Source of the DNA: Gonium pectorale
Taxonomy: Eukaryota > Chlorophyta > Chlorophyceae > Chlamydomonadales > Volvocaceae
Direction of reading: 5' to 3'
Assembly: GCA_001584585.1 (NCBI GenBank)
Contig: LSYV01000009.1
Location: forward strand, 409,478-452,737
Length of the DNA stretch: 43,260 nucleotides
Shown: in pieces, positions 24,301-34,983 of the stretch
Numbering within the stretch: position 1 is the first letter of the stretch
Layout: each line of letters begins with the position of its first letter
The notes under the pieces: model-generated
Told to the model about the DNA's origin: nothing
The model's database searches: none
The model's input: only the letters and a program-made list of their open reading frames with translations
Translations under genes and position numbers: made by a program

Positions 24301-25751
24301 CGCGCTCGTTGGCTGAGGTGGAGGCGACGGGGTACTCGCCGCCCACGCCGATGCCGAAGATGAACTGCACGGCCGTGAACATGGCCCACAGCGCGCGGTC
24401 GTTGTGGCCGTTTGACACGATGATGAGGATGGCGCCGACCACCATGGTGGCGGCGGTTGACACTGAGCCCCACTTGCGGCCGATGCGGTCAGCAAAGAAG
24501 CCAAGGAAGAGCTGCCCAAAGATGATGCCGCACACTGCATGTCAATCAGGGGCCCAAGGGGCGGAGGCAAACGCCAAGGCAGCAGTGGCCCGTTGACAGG
24601 GTCGCCGTGTACGGAACCTTAAGAGACTGCTCCTTCGGCGACAGCTCAAGATGGTTTATCAAAGGCCGCAGTGAGGAACTAACTGCACGCGGAGCGAGTC
24701 ACATTGGAAGAAAGCGGATGGACAGGCGCCTATCCTACAATACTACGGCCGCGCGTGCATGATAGATCTCTGCCGTACGTCTCTTGCTGAACTGCATTTT
24801 GAATTCATGGGGGCAGCAGGGCGGGGCGCGCGGGCACGCACGCACTGATGGCGCACAACATCGCACACCATCCCGCACCGTACCTTGGGTGTAGGTGATG
24901 GAGTCAGAGAGCTTGACGGGGCAGGTCACGTGCTTGGACCAGCAGTTTGCGTACTCGACTTTCCACAAGGCTGAATGAAGTCAGGGGAGGTAGGCGCGAT
25001 GACGGCAGCGCATATGTTAGTTGCATGTAGGAGTACGTAGCAGGCGGCGTCAACTAACGTGTCATACAAATAGCTCGTCCTATTACGAAGGTAGTCGTCA
25101 GGCTCCCGGCTGAGAAGTCATCAGGTTCCTGACCAGGTTCCGGACCAATGTTTCGGCGTGCAAGTAGTGAATTAAAACCAAGCAAGCCAGCCGTGCTGAC
25201 CAGGCTGCTGTGTGTAAAGGATCGGAATGCATGGACGCCTTTCCAAACCAGTACTGGGTTTATTCGTGGCGCGTGCGGGTGGCGGTACGCATGGCGCCAT
25301 ACCCCTCCCCAGCCTTCCCGCCTGCTCCGCTCCTGAACCCACCGCTCAAATTGCCGACTGCAAAGACAAAGTAGGCCTCGCAAAACATGCCAAGGCCCGG
25401 AATCATGAAGCTGCCCAGAAAAAGGATGAACCTGCGGCTCAAGGGTAGCGGACGGAGAGATACGCCTCAAGTTTTCCCGCTGCTGCGGGAGGTTGTGCGC
25501 TAGCTCTGGACGGAACAATGCACGCGTTCGACCACATCCACACGAACGGTCCTTGTGCGGATGCACGGTAAGTAGTCGAGCACAGATATATAGACGCGGG
25601 GCGGGACGTACCTCGTGACCACGTTTCGGTGCACCTCAACAGCCTCCTTCTCATTCGGGACTACACAAAGAGTGCTATTCGCCGCCTCCAGCCGGTTTGC
25701 TGCCGCTGTTTTTTCCTCATCGACGAGGTGCTTGCCGTCGGCGGCCCCCAT
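21394..25751 (-). CDS. Phosphate:H+ symporter, PHT1/Pho84-like MFS transporter
   Basis: Predicted plasma-membrane inorganic phosphate transporter of the MFS PHS family. Eleven exons join in phase (25751-25612, 25431-25343, 24970-24884, 24534-24236, 23992-23773, 23545-23497, 23289-23193, 23073-22843, 22590-22538, 22183-21951, 21686-21394) and give 596 residues. Diagnostic features are MFS motif GFFADRIGRKWG (117-128), GVGGEYPVAST with Glu172, WFVWDFAFYGNKLFQG with Asp312 at the position of the phosphate-binding Asp of fungal and plant transporters, and FGPNATTWLLPAELAPTELR with CHGFSAAVGKAGALV, the classical PHT1 signature. About twelve hydrophobic segments are visible, with a hydrophilic N-terminus and a roughly 80-residue hydrophilic C-terminus. 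The start ATG at 25751 is the first Met in frame; a TTGCAG just upstream hints at a 5' UTR intron. Intron 7 has a GC donor with the perfect consensus AAG|GCAAGT. No phosphate-response promoter element was identified. Confidence 0.95.
22271..22331. repeat. Two direct copies of a 20-nt AT-rich unit
   Basis: ACATAACATATACATAAAGG occurs at 22271-22290 and 22312-22331, a 41-nt period. It lies in the transporter intron between exons 9 and 10 and has no evident function. Confidence 0.9.
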
Positions 25752-26117
25752 CGTCAGAATCGCTGTGGGTCTGCAACAACGGGATGTCAGGGTATTAGTC
25801 AGCAACTCGTCTGCCGTGACGTGATCTATCGTCCCGCGCGCGCTTGCCTGCTTCCCAACTACTGCTGCTGCTGCTTAATCTCCGCCGCTCGCCTGCTGCG
25901 TTGCGTGCTACCCTTCCGCGCGCCACCGCTTAGCCCTTGCTGATGAAGGCGACTGTACTACCGATATAACTATACTCTGCGGTGCATCATGAACGGTCGG
26001 CCGACATACACGACGCGCACCGCCGGACACCGTTTCGCATTTAGGAGCGGCCATGCGGATGTGCACGGCGGGCAAGGGCCCCTTCGCAAGGAGATGCCCT
26101 TAGCAACGAGGATATTC

Positions 26118-26329
26118 CGTCCTTCCGACGGACGAATTTCGTAGATCGGAGACCGGCTGGTCGTAGATATGCTCTGGAAGTCGCTCGCCTGCGGCCCATC
26201 GTTGCTTCCTATCTCCGCTTCAACGTTCCCCCTACGCGTAGCGGCTTTCGGGGGAGCGAGCCCCCCGGAGTCCCTTTTTAGACCGACTGACGGACTTGAC
26301 GCCGACCCCCGCCCAACCGTCCGTCAGTC
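26118..26329. repeat. Cluster of short palindromes
   Basis: Four short inverted repeats lie within about 210 nt: CGTCC/GGACG arms at 26118-26134, the perfect palindrome CTACGCGTAG at 26232-26241, GGGGG/CCCCC arms around AGCGAG at 26250-26265, and GACTGACGGA (26285-26294) with TCCGTCAGTC (26320-26329). This style resembles the palindromic repeats of volvocine organelle genomes, though the origin is not shown. Confidence 0.6.
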
Positions 26330-26796
26330 CGTTCGTATGCTATGAACCATCACCACTCACCCTGCGGATAGCTGCAATTGATGCGTTTGGTGCACCTCTA
26401 TATAATGATGTAAAGCCGAGATCCGGCTTCACGACAGGAAAACTACTAGACTTTCCGACGTTTAAGGCCTTCTCGCCCCAATTATGAATATGCTGATGTT
26501 GAATAAAGATGCAGTCGCCGGAACCGTTTACCTCGTTTACCCATGCATGCTGCCGGCGGTTAACGAACATGTATGTAGCATGCATGCATGCATCTGCTGC
26601 TGCTCGCTCTATCTCGCATTGCCCAAGCCAGCAGCCAGCCAACAGCACGAAACGCCTAACCGCTATGTCACTCGGCATTATGCATTTAGAGGCACAGTTT
26701 ATTAGATGACCGCAGAAGCAAGTGTATGTGTTGCATCGCATGCATGGACCCGGCGCAGCCACCTGCTGCTGGATGTGTTCACTGGACGTAGCGAGC

Positions 26797-26854
26797 GAAA
26801 TCCGACAACCCTGATGGCTTGTATTATTATCAGCCATCATGGTTGTCGGATTTC
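26797..26854. repeat. Near-perfect hairpin, 23-bp arms, 12-nt loop
   Basis: The arms at 26797-26819 and 26832-26854 pair at 22 of 23 positions, with a single C-T mismatch. The loop is TGTATTATTATC. It could be a tiny foldback transposon or a small-RNA precursor; no flanking target duplication is evident. Confidence 0.9.
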
Positions 26855-26961
26855 ACCTGGTGAGCTGCTGGCGGCGGGCTGCAAGCTGTCGGGCGTTCAC
26901 TGCAGTGTCGTCTCCATTCGTCTCTGCAACCGGCGGGCACACCATCGTCCCTCGTTGACAG

Positions 26962-26989
26962 CAGGTGCACGGCATCACGGGCTGGATCC
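26962..26989 (+). repeat. Second copy of the cyclotransferase intron 5/exon 6 junction
   Basis: Matches 19149-19176 at 27 of 28 positions, again directly after a pyrimidine/AG acceptor-like sequence. The DNA upstream (CCCTCGTTGACAGCAG) also resembles the source intron end (TTCCTCGTCGGCAG), so the copy seems to include intron sequence. Similarity stops after GGATCC. Confidence 0.8.
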
Positions 26990-28296
26990 GCCTCCTCTAT
27001 TCACTGACGTGGCAGCGTGAGGCTGCTGGGCTGCACCGCCATGCGCCGTCTCCTTGCTCGATGTGTCTCCTGCAGTCTTGCCGTACGCGTACGGTTTGCG
27101 CACATACGCCACGTGCGCGAACGGGACATGGGCCTTGCGCCCACGGCGACTTGATAGCTAGTTCGTCGTCCACCTGCGAATAATAGATGGTTTGGCGAGG
27201 AGCGAGGGTCCTCGAGGTTGTACGGCAGCGGATTGCAGCGGCGCCGGTCTTGTGGCGCGCAACGAGCTGGTGTCGGGCATTCTGCGTACCACTACAGAGC
27301 TCGTTGCTTTTTAGTGCCACCGTGTGGTGACCCCACCTGCCCGCCCTGTTGCTTGCCCGCGTGGTTGCTGTTGGCTGTGGTTGTGTGGGCGCCGCGCGCC
27401 AGAACGAACGCTTGTTGCGCCTGGCCCGCTCGTGCGGGGTGTTGGCTCGGGCCTTCACCCCGCCTGCTCTGCGTGTGTAAGGCCCTCAGAGGTCCATTCG
27501 CTTCCTAAGACCCGTAGCGCCTAACCTAGGTTACTATCGGAGGAACGCAATGAGCGCAGATACGATAGTAATCGGCGGCGCGCCATAGCTGCTGCAGCTG
27601 TTGCAGCTGCTCCAGCTCCGGCCACGGCCCCACCACTGGCCCAGACAGCGAGTGATGAAAGCTGTCGACATTCGGGCGCGGCACAGCGGCCGGACAGACG
27701 TTTGACGGGTCCGCCGGCGCAGCGGTGCCGGCGCGGCACCAGCGGCCTGCTGAAACGGCGGCGGCGGGTGCGTGCTGGTCGACCGCGGGCCTGCCCGCTG
27801 CCGCTCCTGCTTGCGCGCCGCAACAACGTCCGCACATTGCGGACTCCGCCCATCCATCCTCCGCCCATCCAGCCCAGCAGCAGGCAGCGGAAGACGCGGC
27901 AGTTGTCAGCCGGTGCCAGGCTGGGCACCTGCAGTATGCTTACGAGTTGCGACGGGTCGGGCGGCAGGCGCAACAGCCAGCCGTACAGCGGCGGCGCATG
28001 CAGGTAGCGGAACACCCTGCGAGCGAGGGGACCCGCCTGCGCCCAGCCCGCCACCGCCTTCGGACCCCGATCACCTCCCAGCCAACGCCCCGCCCATTAC
28101 AAGTGCAGCTGGGCCGGATCCGACGGCCGACCTTGCCGCCGGCCTTGCCACATTCAGCTCCTGCTAATGGACCCTGGATTTTGACCGTCGGGAAGCGTCG
28201 TCCTCCCCCACCGCCTCCACAGCTCTGCCGTCGGCAGCGGGGAGCAGCCCGCCTCCCGCTCCGATCCTCGTCCGCCTCCCCCGCCCGAGCGAGCAG

Positions 28297-31200
28297 GTGT
28301 GGTGGCCCTTGCTGGTAGACAACTCGTCGCGACCCACGTGTCTGCGCCGTTTCTTCCTTGACGTCGTGGTGCTGCTAGTGCCGCGGCGGGAGCTGCTGCT
28401 CCGGGCGTGGGTGGCGGCGTATAACAGCACGGGGATCGTGACCGACCCGCGGGTCGCTCTAGAGCTGGCAGCCATGGCGCGTGACTCGCAGCTGTTGCGG
28501 CCGGACCTGGTTCAAGCCCAGCTCGCAGCAGCATTGACTCAAACACCAAGGGAAGCGCTGGCAGCAAACTTAACCACGGCTATAGGCCCCACTGCTGGCA
28601 TTGGGTCGACCCAGCAGATCTCCAGCTTGACCTTTTGGCGGCTGCACCGGTGCGGCATCCACGGCCAGAACGTCGCCCTCACCCTGGATTTGTCATACGA
28701 GTCTGCAGCGCCGTACCTTACACGCTCGCGTCTGGCGGCTGCCCCTGATCTGCCCGTACACTGGGCGGCGGCTGCAGCCAGTGCGGATCCGCCCTGTAGC
28801 CTCCGGACGGAGGCTGCCGCCAAGCCCGCACGCGCCAGCAGCACCGGGCACGCCACCGCCGCCGCTGCTGGCTCCTGATGTTGGATTTGAGGAGGGCGAC
28901 ACCGCCTCCAGCCGCAGTGGCAGCGGCAATCTGCAGTCGCTGCGCTGTTCGCGATCGTCGCGTTAGTGTGATAGCTGCGACGGCGGTGGCAGGGGTATGC
29001 CCGGGGCAGCATGTGCGACAATACAGTCGTCATAGCGCTGGCGCCGGCGCCGCGATTGCTAGCCAGGAGCCACTTGGGCGTGGCCGGCAGGGGGGGCGGG
29101 CCCACAACCGCTCATTGTTGCGCACAAAGCGCATCTGGAGCTGCAGCCGCACCTGGTCGAGCGATCCGCTCGGGGAGCGGCCTACCGGCTGTGCGGACGG
29201 CACGATCTGCGCGCCCTGGGTTACTTTGTGCCAATCGCGCCGCGGCGACCTCTGACGGCGAGGTCAGCACCCCCCGGAGCCATCAGCTACTTACCCCCAT
29301 GCAGCAGCGCCTGGGTCAGCAGATGGGCCAGACAGGCAACAGCCGGACGCCCTCGCAAGCCGAGCTCACGCTCGCCAAGCTACACATGCGCATAAGTGGG
29401 ATGCGGGTAGGGGTCTAGCGGGGTCAAGGGCGAGAAGGGAACAATCCGTAAAGGATAGCTGTTGGGTGTTTTATATATTCGTGCCACATTGCAGTGCGTG
29501 CGTGTGGCGCTTCGAGTGCGCTTCGTACGTATGATCTGCCCTGGAAGGCAAGACGGGCATTTGCACTGCCATCCGCGTGCCCCGCAGCTCCCGGCCCTGC
29601 ATGGCATCCACGGGGAATGCATGTGACGTGGTGCTGCGCTCCCCGCAGGACGATGTGGCCTCTTCCGAGCCAGGCACAACCAATCACGGCTCAGCCACCT
29701 TTATTTCCCACCATACATCGCAGAGCGAGAGCCGTCGGTGCGGGCAGGGCAAGGCACACCGAAATCCACGGGGATTCCAGACCTGGTCGCCCTTGAATTC
29801 GTCTTCGTCGGCACCAGCCGGTCCTCCGGCCGCCTTGGTGCTGCTGGGCGAGCTGGGGCGAGTGGCGCAGGTGCGGGGGGCTCTGGAACTGAATTCGGAC
29901 GGGCCCGGATCCACTGCCAGGCACTTGCGGTAGCTGCATACCAACCCCATTGCAGAAGGCCACCAAACTTTACCGGAATATAGGCAGAATTGCCGTGTCA
30001 CTGGTCATTACGTATTTGTGTGACACGGATGCCTAATCTCGCACCCCCTTCCCTGCCCTTCACCCGGGCACATAAGCGAGCGAAGCTCTGTGGCCTCCGC
30101 AGGGCGTCGTGTATGATGGGCGGTGGCGCGGACTGGATGTGGCGGTCAAGAGCATCCTCCTGCGCACGCAACCGCCGGGGACACGGAGAGATGGCGGCAC
30201 GGTACCCGAGTGCGCCGAAAGCCAGGTGTGCCTGGCGTGGGTCATTGTCTGGTATGAATCTGTATGTGAGGCTCTGTGTGCAATGCCAATCAACTGCGCC
30301 CAGTTTCCGTGTCTCGGCTGTGAATAAATACGGCATCGACTCGGCCGCCAGCTAGCCGCCGCCACCCGCCAGCCACCGCCAGCTACCAGCCGGAGGAGAG
30401 CCGATGACTCGGGCACGCCCGGATTTGGGCCCAGCACTCCCAAGCTGCGCCACGTTCATCCTCTTGTCCTTTTGTGACAGAGCACAGCTTCGCGCTTGAC
30501 ATGCAATAGTCGATCGAACTTCTGCTGACCTCTAAGCCTTAAGCTTAGCTTCTACTCGTGATCAGGTGCAAGTGGGGCAGGTGTGACTGCCTCGTATCTG
30601 CATCGAACCTCTTGCCCCCCACCCCGCCCCTCCCGCTCCAGAGCTACGGTGCTTCATCTTTGTCGACCGGCGGCCTGGCTGCCGAGCACGCCTTCCAAGA
30701 GGCCGCCATCGCCACCGGCCTCTCGCACCCCACCATCGTCGCCTGCTACACCTTCCAAGTCACTCCCCTGCATGACGAGGCCGGAGGCGCGCACCCGTAG
30801 TCGAGTTCCACGCCCCCGGTCAGCGGCACGACCGGCCACACCGGCCACAAGCAGCGACGCCAATGGAAAGGATCCCGATCCGCGGGTCAGGAGCCCCACC
30901 GCTGCCGAGCCCGAGGCGTGGCGGCTGACCCTGGTGATGGAGAGATGCAACTTGGGCTCGCTGCGGGCCTTCCTGAAGTCCCTTAACTGTCCCGTAGGGA
31001 CGGCCAGCGCCGGCGGATCGGCGGAGCCGCCAGTGCCCCACCCGCCGATGGGGACCGCGCTCCTCCTGGGCTTCTGGGCGTGGTGATGCGGCTGGCGCTC
31101 CACGTGGCACGGGGCCTGGCCTAATTGCATGGTCGCGGCGTGGCTCACGGTGACCTCACCAGCTTAAACATACTCCTGCACGCCCAACCGCACGCCCGGA

Positions 31201-32675
31201 GGGAGGGCTCCACCGCGCAGCCAGCGCCAGTGCCGCCCCCAGATCCGGCGCAGCGCCAGCAGCCTCCGCCGCTGCCACCGCCGCGGGCGCCGTCTGGGGA
31301 CGCAGCTGCATCCCTTCAACCGCCGAAATCGGCAGCCTCTCGCAAGAACTCGCTGTGGTCAGCGCCGTCCCTGGATCTGGGCTCAGACGTTTCCCTGCCC
31401 TTGGCCCATAGCTCAAGCTTCTCGCTGCCATCAGCCGCATAAGTCCCCGAATCCTCTCATCAGCCCGGAGCGCCGCCGGGTGCAGCGATGCAGCGCATGG
31501 TTGCGCTGGGCTCCCAGGCGGAGCCTGCCGCAGCGGCGACTGACGCGCCCGCCGCGAGTCAGCAGGGGCCGGCACCACCAGGGCCCCGGGTGGCCGTTGA
31601 GCTTGCAGCCGACGGCGGGGAGCCACAGCTGGCGAGTTCCGGATATGGCGCTCACGTGGCCCTACTAGCTGCGTTAACTTTACCTTCAACTTCTTCCACC
31701 TTGAATACCAGGCCCCTCTGTGTGTGCGATGCTAGGGATGATGCCATGACCGGCGCACATGTATTCAATGCTTTGCTCCCCGCCGCGGACACTCTCATGC
31801 GCCTCATGCGAGCCTCGTACGTCGTAGCACACAACAGTCCCCCTCGTATTTCCCACTGATCTGTCGCGCCTTCACACATCCAACCCGCCGAGCAGGCCCC
31901 AGGCGAGGGACGCGCCCGCGCTGACGGCCGGGACGGGCTGCTAGGCCTGCTTCCCCAGCAGATGCGGCGCCTGACCGCCAAGCTGTGCGATTTTGGTTTC
32001 TCGCACAAGCTGCGTGACGTGACGCACGTAACGGGGCCCCAGAGGTGAGCCAAACAGGCAGTAAGCGAGTAGAGTACAGGCAGGGCTCTCCAGCGGTAAT
32101 ACTGACCGCACACCCTGTCACCCGCTGAAGGGTGGTTCCTCCACTCTGCTAATGCGGGTCGGGAGCTACTCGGCTCGCGTGGCCTGCATCGCAGCTCCTC
32201 TTGGGGAGCCCGTATGTGTATCTGTGCAGTCGCCGCAGCATGCACCGCAACCCAGGGCCCCCACACCAGAAACTCGGCTTCATGGCTTCAAGGGCATTCG
32301 AAAGAATTAGCTATGCACGCCGTACCGGTAGGCAGGCCTGCCGCCGCACCACGTCATGCTGAACCCGCCTCGCCTCACCTCTTGTCTTGTGGCCTGCCCG
32401 CCTCCCCTGCCGATACCCGCTCCTCCCAGGCGCTCCTCCTTGTACTGCGCCCCCGAAATGTTGCGGTACGCCCACAGCGGCTACAAGCAGGATGTGTACG
32501 CGTATGGCGTGCTTCTATGGGAACTGGCGTGCGGACTGCCGCATATGCGGTGCCAGCTGGGCTGATGGTCCGGCCCGAAACCACGCCGTGGGGCATCCAG
32601 GCGCTGGCGGAGAGGTGTCTGCACGGACAGCCCGCTGCACGACCTGAGTTCCGGGACGTGTGCCGAGTCCTTTGA
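28297..32675 (+). pseudogene. Decayed tyrosine-kinase-like (TKL) protein kinase
   Basis: A serine/threonine/tyrosine kinase domain of the type expanded in volvocine algae can be followed through several exons, but it is broken. Recognisable exons are one ending at 29406 (LAKLHMRISGMR), 29649-29870 (ends LLGELGRVAQ), 30103-30225 (GVVYDGRWRGLDVAVK, with the invariant Lys), 30642-30796 (EAAIATGLSHPTIVACY, helix C), one from 30855 (WRLTLVMERCNLGSLRAF), 31959-32044 (AKLCDFGFSHKL, DFG motif), and one from 32430 (LYCAPEMLR and DVYAYGVLLWELACG). Damage: the frame shifts near 31080 before VARGLA; TAA at 31122-31124 interrupts the text just before LHGRGVAHGDLTSLNILL; the second glycine of the nucleotide loop is Val (LGRVAQG); and the frame changes again after GLPHM (near 32555). 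The last block (LAERCLHGQPAARPEFRDV) is in another frame and ends at 32675. Upstream frames (28297-28966) may be the remains of an ectodomain. Sequencing error at one site is possible; four together argue for decay. Confidence 0.72.
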
Positions 32676-34077
32676 CCAATTAGCGCCAGCAACGAGCACT
32701 TCGTCGTAGGTAGCCGATTGAAAGCAGTTGGCGCACGATACTTTTCAATGGGTAACGTAACCATAGAACTAGCACGCTTTGGCCGCTGGAGGTAAGAGGG
32801 GAAATCAGAACGTGGCGTGTCGCGTTTCGTTGTCCTCAGGTGCGTCAAGACGTGCGTCCCTGCACCCGCTCCCGCCCTGTGCGGGTATGCGGGCTACCGT
32901 ACCGTAGGCCTTCGTGCACTGCCGTTCCTTGCGTGCGCTGCCGGAATGGGGAGGTAACGCAGTGTGCGCATGAATCATGGCCGCGAAGGTCGCGTACGAC
33001 TTGGGCGCGTTGATTGATTGATTGTGACGATGACGTGTCGAAAACAATACCGCTGACGTACACGTACAGGCACACGTGCATGTTTTCAGCAAGTATCACG
33101 ACGGCTCGTAGCGCGGGACCATTTTATGCAGTTGCCCTCTTGCCCATGAGCCGGTGCCGGCCGGCCGCCGGCTTATCGATGCATATACACGGCGTCTGAT
33201 TATGAAAGCAAGTGCTTTTTACGCGTGTACATGTATTGTAGACGTCACACAGTTGCCAGTGTCCGTAGGGCGATGTATTGCGATGGATGGCGCGGTAGTA
33301 TGCTAGTATGAGCGCACGGTGTGAAAGGCCAAACCGGCGTGGACTCGAAACCAGGTGGTCGAGGCCAGCTCTGCCTCACGCGTCACACTGCAAGGAGTTG
33401 GCCGATCATGTGTAAAGCGATGGAACAAACTGAGCGTGCTCGACAATCTCTGTTTGCTGTCCGGGCTTCATTGGCCCCTGCTGCGGCTTGCTGATGCAGG
33501 GGAGACGCACTTCCTGTGCTGCCCTGGACACACGAGTGGCCAGGGCGGGACTGGATTCGCCCTGCGCAAGGAGGAAAAGGTCCTTTAGCTACCTAAATTT
33601 GCTCTGAGGCGTTGCGACTTTTTTTGCGACTTCAGGGCTCGGTTCGGTCCATAGGCAGCGCATGGGGCATGATTGCTGTAGCCGCGCGTGCAGCAGGGTG
33701 CAGCTAGGTGGCTGCTCCTGCTGCGGCTATAAGCGCCTGGGCCTACGTATTGACGCGGTAGTAGTAACTCAAAGCGGAAAAGCAGTTTGTGACTTGGTTC
33801 AAGCACGGGTCCGGTGAGGTTGATGCAGACGGGCATCCGAGCCTTCCGAGGCGAGCTCGCCGTTACACCTCAAGCGGCAGGTGAAGAGGGGATCCGATAC
33901 GTGCCTTGGTTTGTCGCTGCCGCCTATCAACCACGGGAAAGATATTGATCGGAGAGGGTACTGCCGTCGTGCCGTGGGGTCCCCGTACTCCGTACTTCTT
34001 ACTTGCATGTCCGATACGAACCCTTCTATCCTGGCATCAATATATTGGTTTACCAGGTATACATACAACAGTAGTCA
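32676..34077. other. Intergenic region, 5' flank of the Fic gene
   Basis: No gene recognised. A (TGAT)n microsatellite-like run lies near 33012-33025. A 77-codon frame (33355-33588) follows an acceptor-like CCAG, but no family could be recognised. AATATATTGG near 34039-34048 could act as a TATA element about 30-40 nt before the Fic start codon; this is weak evidence. Confidence 0.5.
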
Positions 34078-34983
34078 ATGGCGCTTACGTTTGAGTTCCT
34101 CGACAGCAGCTACCGCCAGGTGCCCTGGGAGAAAGACCTACCTGGGCCAGTGTGGCTTCAAACGATGAGCCTGTGGAGGCAGCTGCTGCGCATACAGCCA
34201 AACAGCGGGGCCTGGGAACTCCTGAGCCGACACCAGCAATCGGCGATACTGCGCTCAATCTACTTCTCCAATAATGTCGTAGGCGCGGGTTTGTCCGCCA
34301 CGATGGACCTGGCACGGAAGGCCGTCGACGGGAGCTCGCCGGACACCGGACGCCGAACATTGCTCGCACCGGCGGACGGCGGAAAGCCAAGACGCGAGTT
34401 GCTCCAGCATGCCGCAGCCTTCGCGTTCCTGCACAAGCGCGTCGTGCTGGAGAAGGAGAAGCTGTCGCCTGACGTTGTCTTGGATGCACATAAACTCCTC
34501 CTGTCGGGCCTGACCGGCGAAGACGGCCTGGCTGTGCCGGCTGGTCAATACCGCACCACCCGAGCCTTTGCTGGCTCTTACCTCTTTCCCCCGCCGGAGG
34601 CCGTGGAGGGGGCGCTGAAGCGCCTGCTGGAGGCATACGAGCAACGTGCTTCGTCGCCGGAGGAGGATCCCTTCGCACTCGCTGCCTGGCTCAGCTATGT
34701 GTTTGTTTCCATTCACCCCTTCGACGACGGCAATGGGCGCATGGGCCGCCTGCTGCTGAACATGGCGCTGCTATCTCGTGGCGTGCCCTTCTGTTCGGCG
34801 CTGGGATTCTCCTGCGGGCAGAGCAAAGCGAAGAGGCACTACCTGCAGTGCCTTAAAAAAGGGCGTCCCAGCGAACTGGCCTTCACGGTCCTGTGCAGCA
34901 TCCGCATAACGTTGGCCAACTTCTTCGAGGATCTGCGCACAACATACCCTGCTGTGGAGCTTGCGGCGGAGTCGACTGCATAA
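34078..34983 (+). CDS. Fic-domain protein (predicted AMP-transferase), intronless
   Basis: Fic proteins transfer AMP or a related group from a nucleotide to a hydroxyl side chain of a target protein. This single-exon gene encodes 301 residues. The catalytic motif is complete: HPFDDGNGRMGR at 213-224, with His213 as general base, Asp217 for metal, and the GNGR anion hole. The flap GQYRTTRAFAGSYLFPPPE precedes it at about 156-174, and helical segments fill the N-terminal 130 residues, as in class II Fic proteins. At the expected N-terminal inhibitory helix, the S/T-x-x-x-E-G/N motif reads S60-I-Y-F-S64-N65, so the inhibitory Glu is Ser. Every other intact gene here has four or more introns, so this one may derive from a prokaryotic donor or a retrocopy. 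No signal peptide, membrane segment or TPR repeat is visible, which sets it apart from animal FICD. Confidence 0.95.
   Translation: MALTFEFLDSSYRQVPWEKDLPGPVWLQTMSLWRQLLRIQPNSGAWELLSRHQQSAILRSIYFSNNVVGAGLSATMDLARKAVDGSSPDTGRRTLLAPADGGKPRRELLQHAAAFAFLHKRVVLEKEKLSPDVVLDAHKLLLSGLTGEDGLAVPAGQYRTTRAFAGSYLFPPPEAVEGALKRLLEAYEQRASSPEEDPFALAAWLSYVFVSIHPFDDGNGRMGRLLLNMALLSRGVPFCSALGFSCGQSKAKRHYLQCLKKGRPSELAFTVLCSIRITLANFFEDLRTTYPAVELAAESTA

Larger units (their letters stand above)
25752..28296. other. Long region without an assignable gene
   Basis: It holds the transporter 5' flank, a cluster of short palindromes (26118-26329), a 23-bp-arm hairpin (26797-26854) and a copied exon-junction fragment (26962-26989). 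The part from about 27200 to 28296 is very GC-rich and has open frames on both strands, but none carries a recognisable domain. It could include the decayed 5' part of the kinase locus that follows. Confidence 0.5.

Noticed and set aside
26340..26840. 166-codon open frame on the minus strand with a CxC-type Cys cluster
   Set aside because: Overlaps the hairpin, has no homology signal and no supporting gene structure.
31156..31689. Open frames opposite the kinase insert region
   Set aside because: Low-complexity Pro/Ala/Arg text antisense to the Pro-rich insert of the kinase locus.
33355..33588. Small frame ending GGTGFALRKEEKVL, considered as a retroelement endonuclease fragment
   Set aside because: The resemblance is too short and lacks any other element hallmark nearby.
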